From Cryptomeria japonica (taxonomy: Eukaryota > Streptophyta > Pinopsida > Cupressales > Cupressaceae), in NCBI RefSeq assembly GCF_030272615.1, contig NC_081415.1:599521644-599585643 (forward strand): DNA of 64,000 nt. Direction: 5' to 3'. The number at the start of each line of letters is the position of its first letter. The stretch's first letter is position 1. The notes below the pieces were generated by a model, which saw only the letters and a list, made by a program, of their open reading frames with translations, was not told where the DNA came from and searched no databases. Positions 21,565 through 34,064 of the stretch are shown piece after piece. The translations under genes and the position numbers were made by a program.

Positions 21565-22560
21565 CTTCCTAGTTGCATTATGCCTTGTATATTGATGATT
21601 TCTTTGTATGGAGTTTACGATTTCATTTCAATGCTCTCTTATAGTTTAATGTGGCTATATGGTTATTGTCCACACACACACACACACGTGTGTGTGTGTG
21701 TGTGTAGACACACGCGATAGCATTTTATTTTGTTCAAAGGTTTTCAATTATAGATTTGTACTCATTGGTACCTGCAAAAATTCATTTATTTTTTCATCAG
21801 TTCTCTCAATGACATTGAGGGTTTCATTTCAATTATTTTCTCTGTTTATAATGACCCTATATTATAGTGTGAACTTCACTCATTATAGTGTGAACTTGAC
21901 TCCAGTTTCTTTGCTTCATTATTATCATTTCATTTTATGGGTACTCTGTTACTACCTTCTTGCGTACATGTTATGGGCTCACTTGGTACGAATTACTGCC
22001 AACTACGTTGCCCTAAAAACTTTGTGAAATTAGTTACAGTTTGTTAATATTTTTATTTCAAGTTTATGTATGACTGATAATATTAGTTACAGTGACTACA
22101 TACTCACTGTAAATAATATTATCAGGCATACATATTATACTAATTTCATACAACTTTATAATATTATCAGGCATACATATTATACTGATTTCAGACAACT
22201 TAATAATATTATCAGACATGGACATATTAAACTGTTTTCGGAGAACTTTAATATTTTTTATTTATTACTTCCAATAAATTTCATATGACAAATACAACAA
22301 CATAATTCAATAGTTAATCATATGACAAATGAATTCTCTCTTACAGTTTAATGCGGCTATATGGTTATTGTCCACACACACACACACACATACACATGTC
22401 TGTGTGTGTTTGTGTGTGTGTGTACACAGGATAGCATTTTATTTTATTCAAAGGTTTTCAATGATGGATTTGTACTCATTGGTACCTGTAGAAATTCATT
22501 TATTTTTTCATCAGTTCTCTATATGGCATTGAGGGTTTCATTTCAATGAATTTTCTTTTT
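21565..22560 (-). repeat. Right arm of the inverted-repeat complex with CA/TG microsatellites
   Basis: Two partly duplicated blocks (21640-21840 and 22335-22560) each contain GGCTATATGGTTATTGTCC, a CA/TG microsatellite, then ATAGCATTTTATTTT and TTTGTACTCATTGGTACCTG. Between them, 22070-22310 is the inverse of 18990-19190, and 21960-22020 is the inverse of the GTTTTTAGGGCAA block. Short ORFs here are by-products of the repeats. Confidence 0.75.
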
Positions 22561-23290
22561 TTATAATGACCATATATTATAGTGTGAACTTGACTCATTA
22601 TAGTGTGATCTTGACTCTGGTTTATTTGCTTCATTGAAGGCAACATAGAAAATAGACCTTGCTTGAATTTAAGGCCTACATATTGAATATGACATGACCG
22701 ATTGTTTTCCACAACAATTCAAATTTGAAAATCAAATACCACAAATGAATACATTCAAATTCTACATTCGAATTATTTTATAAGACGAAATTTCTCATGT
22801 CACTTTCATTACAACCCAATTCACTACATATTACCAAGCTCTGCACATTCCTTATGTAACTATTTATATGCATTTTGTATGCATGTCAAATATATGCATA
22901 TGCATATGTATGTATATTGGCATATGTGCAATTCTATGTATGTAGATGGATATGTATATGTATGTACTTATGCATTTCAATATGTATGCATGAATGTGTG
23001 TAAGGATTGTATGCATGTTGTGAAATGTTGAAGACGGTCAAATAGTTGTTGTGCATGCAATAATGTATGGATGATTTGTTGTGACAACGTTACTACCCCC
23101 GATTTTTAGAATTTTTTTCAAGCATGCTGGAGCATCGAGGGAAGAACCGTACTTATCGAAGATCATTATATCAATGTAAAAGTGCTTATTAACACACTTT
23201 AATTATGTGGAAGATTATGCCTTATATCCTTACTTTTTTTATTAATTTGTGTAGATATCTCAGATGATTATGCATTTTTTCTTAAATGTG
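22561..23290. other. Repeat flank and spacer
   Basis: Bases 22690-22830 are an inverted copy of 54405-54545 (…GAAACAATCGGTCATCTCATA on the other strand), extending the same dispersed repeat. 22895-23000 is rich in ATGTATGCATA-type motifs. No gene was seen. Confidence 0.55.
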
Positions 23291-23832
23291 TTTCTTAACA
23301 CACTTTAATTTGTATTGCATTTTATTGTGATTGTTTTGGCAAGCATCTAGAGACACGATAAGGAGTTGTATAGAAGACAACAAGCCTTCCTCTCAGGTAA
23401 AGTCTTTATGACTTTACTTTGGCAATGACCTAGTAGACATTGTAATTTGAGATATGTTTATGTTTGAATCTTGTCTTTTTGGATTGTATATTTATAATGC
23501 CTACAATTTCAACACTTACATGTATATATTGTTTTGTTCTTGTTAATTTTTCTTAAATTTATTTCTTAACACACTTTAATTTGTATTGCATTTTGTTGTG
23601 ATTGTTTTGGCAGGCATCTAGAGATGCGATAAGGAGTTGCATAGAAGGCAACAAGCCTTCCTCTCAAGTAAAGTCTTTATGACTTTACTTTGGCAATGAC
23701 CTAGTAGACATTGTAATTTGTGATATGTTTATGTTTGAATCTTCTCTTTTTGGATTGTATATTTATAATGCCTACAATTTCAACACTTACATGCATATTT
23801 TTTTTTGTTCTAGTTATCTTCTTTGTCTCTTT
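23291..23832. repeat. 271-bp tandem duplication
   Basis: Two long copies start TTTCTTAACACACTTTAATT at 23291 and 23562. Each contains GATAAGGAGTTG and AACAAGCCTTCCTCTCA. A shorter, diverged third copy (CTAGTAGACATTGCAATTTATG onward) follows at about 23920. Confidence 0.85.
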
Positions 23833-24028
23833 TAAGGCACTAGAAAATAACTCTTTGGTTGTTTCCTTTTGTAAATAGGACAATTCCTTTTATGATTTTG
23901 ATGCAATGACCTAGTAAACCTAGTAGACATTGCAATTTATGAATTTTTGTCTTCTTTTATTTTGTATGTTTCAATCTTATCTTTGTGGATTGTTTATATA
24001 TAATGCATGCAATTTAAACACTTATAAG

Positions 24029-24125
24029 TGTTGAAATTGCTCACTATCAAAAGAGGGCATATCAGTGGCATCTGAATAATTAGATGCCACTGATGTGGCC
24101 TTTTTGATAGTGAGCAATTTCAACA
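24029..24125. repeat. 97-bp near-perfect hairpin (MITE-like)
   Basis: The left arm, 24029-24073, begins TGTTGAAATTGCTCACTATC; the right arm, 24081-24125, is its near-perfect complement, with a loop of about 7 bases (GAATAAT). Inner arms include CAGTGGCATCT. It could be a small MITE folded end to end or a small-RNA precursor. A partial copy (GTGGCCTCTTTTGATAGAGAG) lies at about 24207. Confidence 0.8.
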
Positions 24126-24409
24126 TTTTTATGCATATCTTGTTTTGTTGTTCTTCTTATATTCTTATGTTCTTGTTATGTCATATCTTGTTAAGTTCAA
24201 CACTTATGTGGCCTCTTTTGATAGAGAGAAACACACTTAGTTGACATTAAAAAAAATCAAATGAGATTTATAACAACAACATCAATTCATTGGTACAATC
24301 ATATGAGATTTCATAAAAACAATGGAATAACACAGTTAGTTAACATTAGACAAAAATCATATATTTTTATAACAACACCATCAATGAATATATGTATATA
24401 CAGAAGATC

Positions 24410-24587
24410 AAAAGGAAGTGTCCCATTTACATAAAAAAGAAGATGAAGAATTATTTAATAGTGCCTTACTAGACATTTTGTTAGAAACTCCCAACAACCA
24501 AAACTTGGTAGCTAACAAAATATCTTGTAAGGCACTAGAAAATATTTCTTTGTATGTTGCTTTTTTACAAATAGGACACTTCTTTTT
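24410..24587. repeat. 178-bp foldback element
   Basis: Outer arms AAAAGGAAGTGTCCCATTT (24410-24428) and its complement (24569-24587) are joined by inner arms GTGCCTTACTAGACATTTTG and complement around 24462 and 24534. A half copy on the same strand lies at about 23825-23910. Flanks 24230-24370 and 24610-24720 are direct repeats of each other (AATCATATGAGATTTATAA). Confidence 0.7.
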
Positions 24588-24894
24588 ATCATTTCGATGC
24601 AATAATATAACTACAAGAAACACACTTAGTTGAAGACAGAAAAAAATCATATGAGATTTATAAAAACATCATCAATTCATTGCTATAATCATATGAGATA
24701 TCTAAAAAACAACAACAGAGTTCTGAAAACATTACAAAATATGGTCGTATGTCATTTTATAATCATATCACAGTTTTACCTAAACTCAAAATATGCTCTT
24801 TGGAGTGCTCAAAAAATATAATTGATCACAGACTAGATCAATTATCCATATGGGTATTAAATGGAGGAGGTGTCACATATCCAAGCCCAGCAAG

Positions 24895-26344
24895 CTATGG
24901 CCCAACAGAGTCTAGCCTAGCAGAATTATTTTCTTGGTTTGGAGGGGCTTGTAAGCAACTTGCTATACGAGAAAGCAACTGTTGGTTTTGCATGATGTCT
25001 GAGCATCCAGGTGCAGTCCCAACTTGCATATTACTAATAGTTGCTAAGGCTAGGGACAAGAGGTTCATGATATCAATCAGAATTGGGTGTTGGGGGGGTA
25101 GAGGATCTGCAATTGTGGCAACATTTTATCTTTTCTTTGCTTGTTTAGCTTTCTTTTCAACTGCCTTCCTCACCTTCTCAAGCTTCACTTCCTCATCTTT
25201 CCTTGCTTTCTCTTGTCTTCGAATGAACCTTTATTGGGTTTCCTACAATTTTCTTGTTGATTTTGCCACCCTAATTGCTTCTCTTTCTAGTGCATTTGTT
25301 TCATGTTCTGCCTTCCTTTGCTTCATCTGTTCTTTTTTTCATTTTGCCAATTCCTCATCTCTTTTCCTTTCTGCCTCTTTATCTTGTTCCTTTTGAATGT
25401 ACTCATTAGATGTCAAAATTTGTGACTGCCTACTAAGACTTAGCACCCCTTTCTTGCCTCCCCGTGCAGAATGATTAATTCTTTGCACTGGAAGTCTCAA
25501 AAATCTGGTGATTTGCCTCGGCACTTGCTACCCATCCTCTTGGGTGCATGGCACAAAGTCAGGTTCTTCGTCACTTATGTGAATTTATTCTTCACAATCA
25601 GCACCATCTTGCTGCTCCCAATTGGTTGCACTGGTGAAGTAATGGATCACATATGGATCAATTTCTAGCGGAGTTGTCATGGAAAGGGTTACATCATCAA
25701 AGTTGGTTGCTTCTTGAATCCACTCTGGTATGACATCTTGTGCTCGCAAAGACATGCCTGGTGATGTTTCCACACCCTCCTTTGGTTGATTGGTTTGTGG
25801 GGCAGACTTGGTTCGTTGGTTTGTGGTGGAAAACTTATACCATCAGCCATTGCTTGTGTTCCACTATACTGTTCCACAAATTCTTCAATATGTTTCTCAC
25901 TATAATAACCATACAACCACAAGCAAGCCTCCGCTGCAATATACTCTAGTTCTTCTTCCATTGTAGTGGCAACATATTTTGTTCCACCAGTTTGTTGTAT
26001 ATCCCCTTCAACATAAAATGCCTCACTTGGCCTCATATCATTCTACAATACAATCTAATTAAGTGGCCAAATTCCAATCCCATGGAAGCCACTCATTATA
26101 TTAGCTGGTGTTAATGCTTGGGTAAAAGCCTTTCTTGCAAGAGTTGCCAACTCTTCCCTTCCGATTTCAATTTGTGGGTGCTTTGACATCCATAGAGTCC
26201 TCTGTTGTTTGAAATAATTCTTGAATGAAGAAAATAAAGAGACATTGAGTGGTTGCAGTTTGTGGCTTGTATGAGCAAGCAGGGTTACCAAGTCTACACC
26301 TATTTGCATTGCTTCCTCAATTGTATTGAATGCCACATGGTTGT
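24895..26344 (-). pseudogene. Pogo/Tigger-like transposase, C-terminal part
   Basis: From 26344 downward the minus strand encodes the second half of a DDE_1 superfamily transposase: HVAFNTIEEAMQIGVDLVTL, then LAHTSHKLQPLNVSLFSSFK, FKQQRTLWM and GFHGIGIWPLN, the usual 'TSH.LQPLDV..F..FK' and 'GF...GI.P' signatures. The third catalytic acid, Asp in 'LQPLDV', reads Asn here. A low-complexity tail follows, with a Lys/Glu-rich coiled segment (EYIQKEQDKEAERKRDEELA) and an end around NNSARLDSVGP with a stop at 24895-24897. Stops and frameshifts break the chain. Such transposases cut and paste DNA transposons at TA targets. The N-terminal half lies at 45082-46153; the two were one gene before the 26345-45081 insertion. 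Confidence 0.85.
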
Positions 26345-28396
26345 TGTAATGCCCACAGTTGAGAAAAATCTTATTCCATTTTGATAGACTCGATTAGACA
26401 TTTATTTTGTGCGATGGATATGATATATTTGTCTGGATTCATGTGATGCATAGATGTATTTTGTCTTTTATATGTGCTCATTGATGATTATTGATAGATA
26501 TTGTATGCTTCATGAATTTTGATAATATTAATTTTTCTCATGCTTTGTTGCGACCTTATGTGAGTTAGATATCATGATGATGTTTCAAATTACTATATGT
26601 ACTTATGTCGTGTTGAATGCTTAGATGGATATATTTCATTGATTATTTCTTATAATGAGATAGACATACTAACCCCAGTTTTACTTTATGTAAGATGTAT
26701 TTCTCATTGTATGACCATTGCTTGACTATATGTGTGGGGGAATCAACGTCACATCACTCATTGTGAGCAGGATGTATCGTTGCAACATTCTTCCACTTGT
26801 TTGTTATGTATAGGTATATATGCACATGTATCATTTTGTTGTTGCAAGGTTGCAGGTACTAAGGCATCCATTCCTCTTGAGCAACCGGGTGCGATCTCTC
26901 CTGGCTTGACGGGTGTGAGTGTGCCTCTTCCCAATGGCAATATGTGGTTCGAAGATGTCGTTGGTTCCCTTCCCACACTCTAGGTCTAGGTTTGGCATCG
27001 AGTCCTTGTTAGCAGTCTTGGCAAGTTTGCCATGTCGTCATCAGCGTCGTGACTTGTAAGTATGAGGCATGGTTAGTTGACTATCCAGTTATTTTATTTA
27101 AGTTCCTCAAGTAGTGATTGATTTATTATTTAAATTATTTAGATTATGGCATTTGATTGACTGCTTGAATGGTTATTTAATACTAGTTATGACTCTATTA
27201 GTAATATCGTTATTTTGAAGTTATTAAAATTTAAGGATTTTCAATTATTTACTATAAATCCACGTTTAAAATTTGGTTAATGCTCATATTGAGATTTTGA
27301 GATTTTATTTGGCCATTTACGTTTAAGCCAGTTTAATTTATTGGATATTTGTTGATTTTCGCATTATTGAGTTTATTGTCATTTAACGATTTTGATCTTT
27401 AATTATTTATTTGCCTTGATTATTTTAACTGTAGTATTTATTTAATATCGAATTTGATTTTTATTCAGTTGAAATTGAGAAGTTGATTATTTAATCAAAT
27501 TAGTTTGTTTGATTTCAAATCAGTATATATATATATATATATATATATAAGAATAAGAATAAGAATAGATTATCATATTTTGCTAATTTACTACATTTTA
27601 ATGTCTAGTCTTTTATTTTGAGAGTTGTTTTAAAAACTCATTAAGAGAATAGGTTTTTTTTTTAAAGAATCCCATAAAAATGAGAGAGGGCAATTTCAAT
27701 ATTTTTATTTTTTATTCCATTTTCTCTTGACAAAAAGAGATAGGGTTTTCATAGTTGGGGAATTCTTTCTCTTCACATGTTCTTGGGGATTTTTGGTGGT
27801 TTTGGGGAGAGGAAGAATCTGGAAATTTCTTGGAAGGGTTGAAGATTGGAAACTTGTTGTTGAGGATTGATTTTCTGACCCAAATTTCTTCCATTATTTT
27901 CCTTCAGGAAGAGGTAGGGTCTTACTTCTCTTTGTCTTCCTCTTTTCTCTTCCATGATCTGAAACCAAAATTTGAAGAAAAGTCTCTATTTTTACCTTCT
28001 TATATGGTCAAATTCGGATTTCATTCAATGGAGTTGTGATTTGCAAAAGAAAAATCTTGTTATTTCTAGTTTGTTGCATGGAAAAATTTCATTTTGATTT
28101 ACAGGTGAGAAATAGATCTCATTGGTTGAATTGTGGACAGAAATCAACAAAAAAAAATTGTTTTCAATCACTTGTTTTGGTTTAAAAACTGTTGTCATTT
28201 CTTGTTGGAGAAAAAAAAAAATTTTGGGGGCTGCATTATCACTATTTGTATGCCTCTAATCTAAATATCCCCCTTGTTGCTGTCATTTCTGAGTAAGAGA
28301 CTACTTAGTATAAAAAAAAAAATTATTTAAAAAAAAAAATTGAATTAAAAAAAAAGGGGTGAGAGATTGGTTTGGGGGGGGGGGGGAGTGTCAAAA

Positions 28397-28489
28397 ACCC
28401 CATATCGTGGGGTGTGAGGTGTTGTGCAGCACCACTCACGATATGGGGGGTGTCGTGAGCACCTCCCTATCGTGGTGCTCCAGCACCAC
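28397..28489. repeat. Pair of hairpins in the outer element
   Basis: ACCCCATATCGTG (28397-28409) pairs with CACGATATGGGGGGT (28437-28451) across a GTTGTGCAGCACCA loop. A second palindrome, GTGGTGCTCCAGCACCAC, lies at 28472-28489. Confidence 0.7.
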
Positions 28490-28685
28490 AGAAAAAACAA
28501 ACAAACAAAATATTTTATTTTATTTTTGTTTTAATTCAAATATATTTTATTTTATTTTATTTAAAATGTAATTTATTTTATTTAAAATGTAATTAATTTT
28601 TAATTAAAATGTACTTTTTTTATGTTAATTAAAATGTGTTTTATTTTATTTAATATGGTTTTTTTTTTAAAACAACAGAAAATAT

Positions 28686-28803
<118 letters not shown>

Positions 28804-29800
28804 GATAATTATTTAAGATAAATATATTATTAATATACCATTGATAAATATTAAGTTAATGGTTAATTAGACAAAAGCTTTTGAATATTAAAATAATAAT
28901 ATGATGTCAATAACCGGATGATATTCGAGTTATATTAATAATAGTATTATTGAAATGCGGTGTTATATAGATGGTCTTATTGTTAATATTGTTGTTTTGT
29001 AATTTAGTAAAATTAAACGATATTGGATCTATATACAAACTTATTTATATACATGTGAGCATACCCTGAATCATGGCGTTCATGGATTGCGTTTAAGTCA
29101 ATCTTTCCCAATTAAGAGTCTTTTTTTTATGTTTGCATCCGGAGGCCGTTTGTGTCATTTGATTTTAAAACCAATGGTTAATGTTAAATTTTATTTTTAC
29201 TTGTGTATCATGAGATTTACTTGCCCATTTGACATGCCCTCGTGATGATTTTGCCATGAAGAGAAAATAACCATACTACTTATTTTGTGGTAGCGAGTGT
29301 GAAGACCTCGCGATGTTGATATGTTTTAGAGAAGTGGTATCATGAGTTAGTCGTATTTCCTTGGTTAAGAGCCTTGTTCTTTCACATGTGTTGTTGTTCA
29401 GTTTTGGGTTCGTGTATGTTATTGTTTGGCATTGTTGGCTTTGTGTCCAATTTTTGCTTGTGTAAGAGCCTCTTGTGTTATTATTTTCGGATCCATGTAG
29501 GAGTGGTCTCCTTTATGACACTCGGAGGTCATGAGAGATGGACTTTCACGAGGTTCCTTGTAAGGATGCGTGAAGTATAGACCTTTTGGGCATAACGAAT
29601 TTTACCATATGTTAATCAAGTGACAATTAATTAATGAATTGGTATGGATAGTTAGATAATTTTTAAAAAAAGATAATAACTTATTAGTGCCTCATGACTC
29701 AGTCCTAGGGAGGATGTTTTAGGCTGAGCATGGGAAGACCATGGAGATGGTAAGCTAATCTCCCTTGGTCTCTCTCTCAAGATCGAGATGGCTCTGCATG

Positions 29801-30975
29801 TGTTGTCATAAAATTGTGACCCTAGCAATCTTTGATCACATTAGGGTCCTCACGCATGCGAAATCAAATCCCCTAGCCTGATCGGAGACTGGAGACTGCT
29901 CAACCCTTTAAAACTGCTTCTCCCTTGCCCTCTGCACCACCCTGTCTGCACTCTGCCCTGGAGAAAAGAGAAAGACAAGGGTGTGGTGCCCCTGTCCCTG
30001 CCCTATTTTGGGGCAGTACCCTTCCTAAGTTTTCATTAAAGGTTGTGCAGTGAGCGAGAAAACTTCCCCGATGTCGGCCTATGACAAAAATCAATTTTAT
30101 TAACCCTAATTGACAACTATAAAAGTCAAATTTCCCCTTCCATTTTATCATAAGATAGATACATGAGATCATGCATTCAAGAATTCTTTTCCAGCATTGA
30201 GCATTCTCAAGTCTCCCTTCAAGGCTAGGTGTTGCATCCAAGTCAAGGATTCAACCATTGAGGAGGAGATTCATTCCAACATTCAACTTCATACAAGCAT
30301 TTCTACCTACATTCTATCTACAACCTCCCTTGAGGTGATTTACATTATAGTCTTTGAGTTACATTTACCTGCAAGTATTTTCTTTCATTACTTGGTTAAT
30401 TCCAAAACTGGGGTTTGACCTGAAGGCAAGCCCCCAATCCCAACCCCTTTTCCTCTCTTTTCTGTGTGTAGGTTGTAGGTGCACAACTCTACTTTTGGAT
30501 TTGGACTCCATTTGCAGAGACAGAAAAACCCTTTTTGTTTCATGGATTTTTTGGAGGACCGTGTACATTCCCACCACAGTCCAAGCAACCTTTCCTTAAA
30601 TTCACAGGGCAGCTTCATCTCGACATATTACTGCTAGATCCAGGTGCACAACTTCATCCCACACTCTGATCTCAAGTTATAATTAGCTCTTTTTCACTTT
30701 TGCACTTAGTCTCTATACATAATGCAATCAATTCCTTGCCATTCCAAATAGAAGAGGGGATTAACTTATCATTCTCATTTCATTCAGAATTTTATCTTCT
30801 TCTTTGGAGGTTGAATCTAATGTATTCCCCCCCTCTTCCAATGTAATGCGTGAAAAGTGTTTGAAGGGAAATCCGTAGTGAAACTCTCTTCTATTCTTGG
30901 AGGGAAAGGGTAGCTTTCCTCTTGATCTCTAATTCACACATTTTTCACCCACCATTAAATTTTGCTGACATTACA
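29801..30975 (+). repeat. 5' LTR of G1
   Basis: It starts TGTTGTCATAAAATTG and ends GACATTACA. A TATA box (CTATAAAAG) lies at 30118-30126. A GGACC...GTCC stem-loop lies at 30556-30582. The following TTTTGGTGAACCCGATG is the presumed primer-site region. Confidence 0.9.
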
Positions 30976-32188
30976 TTTTGGTGAACCCGATGTCTTGCAT
31001 GCTTTCCTTTGAACAAAATTGCATGTTTTTCATTTGCAAGTTTCAAATTTCTACAAACTTAGTGGTTAAATCGTTAAAAACCCAGGTTTTTAAATTTATA
31101 TTGAACTTGTGATTGATAAAAATTGTTTGTGGTTATCTTAGATTTGAAAATTGTTTTGTTTGTCAAATTCAATTTCCTAATTGTCTTGTTCAGTTTGCAA
31201 ATCAAATTTACAAAATTAAGCAGTTACTTGTTAAAACCCTAATTTTCAAAAATCATCTTGAACTTGTGCAAAAATTGGATTTCCGTTTAATTTTCAGATT
31301 TGTGATTGTTCTCAAACTTGTTTTCATTCCTACAATTCAAATTTTTAATTTCCCTCCTTTTTCTCAAAATTCAAATTTCAAAATTAAGTGGTTAGGTCAT
31401 AAAACCCTAATTTTCAAATTTAATTGGATTTTGTGCAAATTTCAATCAATTTCAGTCCAATTCAGATTTCTAAACATTTCTCAAGGTGTCCCTATCCATT
31501 AGGTTTGACATTTTTCAAATTTGCAATTCAATTCCTCTTTTTCTTCAAAACCCAAATAGGGTCCTATTTTTACATTTGAACCTTAATTTCGCCCATCTAT
31601 AAATCATAAAATTCGCCAATTTTGGGGGATTAGATTTGAAATCATCGTAATATTCATCCTTGAAAATTTTTCGAAAAAAGTTAGTCAGACCATGTGCATT
31701 CCCGCCACGGTCCTTGGCTTTTTTCCCAAAATTTCAGGAGACTATTATGATTGTATTTAATAGCCTAAATCCAAAAGATTGGTTGATTTTCTCAATATTT
31801 GATCCCTCTAGAATTGAAAATACCTCCAAAATTCAACATTTCAAATTTCAAGAAAATTTTTAAAATTAAGCGGTTAAGTATAGTCTGTCGTGATTTTAAA
31901 AATTCCGATTTTAAAATTAAGTGGTATTCCCTTGGCCCTAATTTTAAAATTCCAATTTTATTGCATTTTTGGAAATTTTGTCATCCTCTTCTTCCAACAA
32001 AGTTCAAATTGTTTAATCAGTATTTTCTTAAATTTTACATTAATGAATTTTGTAAGCTTTGTTCCAAATTCAAAATTTCAATTTTCCTTCTCGTGCATGA
32101 GTTTTACCACTATTAGTCCTAGACCTACACTATCCCCGTTAGATGAAGCATTAAAATTAAGGCCTCCCAAGGTATAATTACCAAGGAG
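30976..32188 (+). other. Leader of G1
   Basis: AT-rich untranslated leader after the primer-site region, with many AAATTTCAAATT-type motifs. A decayed copy of the stem-loop module lies at 31687-31713. An ATG at 32098 corresponds to the G2 gag start, but the frame is broken before 32189. Confidence 0.6.
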
Positions 32189-34059
32189 ATGGAGCCTAAT
32201 TTGGGTGGCTTCTTTAATGAGGATCATGCTAATTTTTCACATCCTAATCATGTGCCTATTCACCACATTGATGAATCCCATGATGAAGAAGAAGCTTTAA
32301 CTAGGGTCTCTATAGATCAACTTTCCATATTGGACAATCAATTTGATAACTTTCAACAATGGATGTCCCAAGAATACCCTAATAGTGAAACTCTTCCATT
32401 AATTGAAGGTCTTAAATGCATAATTCAAAGTGATAAGAATGGAATTGATATATTGTGTGGAATTGCACATATTGTTTATTCTAATGTCATGCCTATCAAG
32501 ACTTGTGCCGAAACCCTAGGTTATTCACAACCTTCAACACAAGTCAATCATTATATTCCTTTGACTACTCTTATGACTAGTATTCTTACTTTTACCTCCA
32601 ACATCATGGCTACTTCAACTCAAAATGTCATGTATACAACAATTGGTCATGGGGGCAATCCCTCTTCTTCATTTAATTATCCATCTTTACCTATGTCTTC
32701 CATAAGTATTTGTCTTATCCCTCAACCAATCAATGTGACACAAGGGGGCAATTCCTTCAACAACTTTGTTCCTCCTTTAAGTGTCCCTTTTCCTACCCAA
32801 TCATCACCTATGCCTACTTATCATAATGTCCCACCACCTTATTCTCATTTCATGCCTTCTTTCAATAACATCACACCACCTTCTCAATCAGCTATGTCTA
32901 ACATCAATTCTTCTACCGAAGTGACAATTAACAATCTTGCTCAAACCGTGTCTTTCTTACAACAACAAATTGCTTATATGAGTCAATCCAAGATTAGTGT
33001 GCCCACCTTTGATGTTGTGAACCCACTTTCTCTTGATATTGTTAAAGTCGTGTCACCTAAACATGTTGAGGTCCCTCAATTAGAACTCTATAATGGAAAA
33101 GGTGATCCTCTTATGCATGTCAAAACATTTCAAACCTTGTGTACCGATTTTGCTTATGATCAAAGATTGCTTGCAAAATTGTTTACAAGAACACTAAGAG
33201 ATAAGGCTTTACAATGGTATTGCTCTTTTCCTTCTTATTCTATCACTTCCTTTCAACAACTGGCAAATGCTTTCATCCAACAATTTCAAAACAACATTGG
33301 TCCTAAAATCACTTTGACTGATTTAATGCATTGTAAACAAGGTGTTAAAGAAAAGTGATTGATTTCATTGGTAGATATAAGCATTTGTGTGCTCAAATTT
33401 CTTTTCCTATACTAGATAATGATATTCAAAGAATTTTCATTTGTAATTTACAAAAAGATATCAGGGAAAAGCTTCTTTTGTCTGAGTTTACTTCCTTTCT
33501 GTAGTTGTGCGCAACACTCCACAATTATGAACTGGTTGTGAGTCAAATAGAAAAATCCACTCCTATGTCTTTGAGTGATAAGGGGGAGAGTGTTCAACAA
33601 CTATTTGTGAAGTTCAAACCAACAAAAAGCTTCATCAAGTTCAATGATACAATCAACAACCACAATGTGAATGCTACAACAGGTGTGCCTCCTATTTCAT
33701 TTTTTTTCTGAAGAGAACGACAGTTTACTCCTTTAAATGAATCTTTACATTGTATTATGTCTCAGTTGTTGCAAAGAAATGTTATCAAACTTCCTCCTAT
33801 AAAACCAGTTGATCCTTCTAAACTTGCATCCCAATATTTTGATAACAATTCATTTTGTCAATTTCATCGTCAGTCTGGTCATAATACTGAGAAATGTTTC
33901 GCATTGAAAAATAAGATTCAAGATTTGATTGATAATAATACTATATCTGTGGTAGGTGTGAATGATAAAGGGAATAAATCAATAGCTCCTCCTAATCAAA
34001 ATCTTCACATTTTCACTAATCCCTTGCCTTCTCATACCTCTAACGTTATTGAGATTGTG
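32189..34059 (+). pseudogene. Gag of G1, frameshifted
   Basis: An intact 389-codon ORF (32189-33358) contains the gypsy gag core (VPQLELYNGKGDPLMHVKTF, FTRTLRDKALQWYCSFPSYS). Loss of one A in an A-run near 33352 relative to G2 then shifts the frame and introduces a stop. Gag sequence continues in other frames to the zinc knuckle (CQFHRQSGHNTEKC, about 33856-33897). Stops include a TAG at 33502. The protein would form virus-like particles and bind element RNA. G2 (48683) is the better preserved relative. The solo LTR at 34065 cuts the gene. Confidence 0.85.
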
Positions 34060-34064
34060 CCTAC

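Noticed and set aside
24029-24125. Annotated microRNA gene
   Set aside because: The hairpin is almost perfectly paired along both arms, more like a MITE, and there is no expression evidence; kept only as a hairpin repeat.
24749-25396. 215-codon plus-strand ORF with hydrophobic runs
   Set aside because: It is antisense to the transposase tail, whose minus-strand frame reads sensibly to a stop at 24895.
30354-30618. ORFs in the LTRs of G1
   Set aside because: LTR sequence with no matching protein family, not conserved as a frame in the second LTR.
31113-32116. Phe/Lys/Asn-rich ORFs in the G1 leader
   Set aside because: Low-complexity AT-rich leader; the frame is not shared with the G2 leader.
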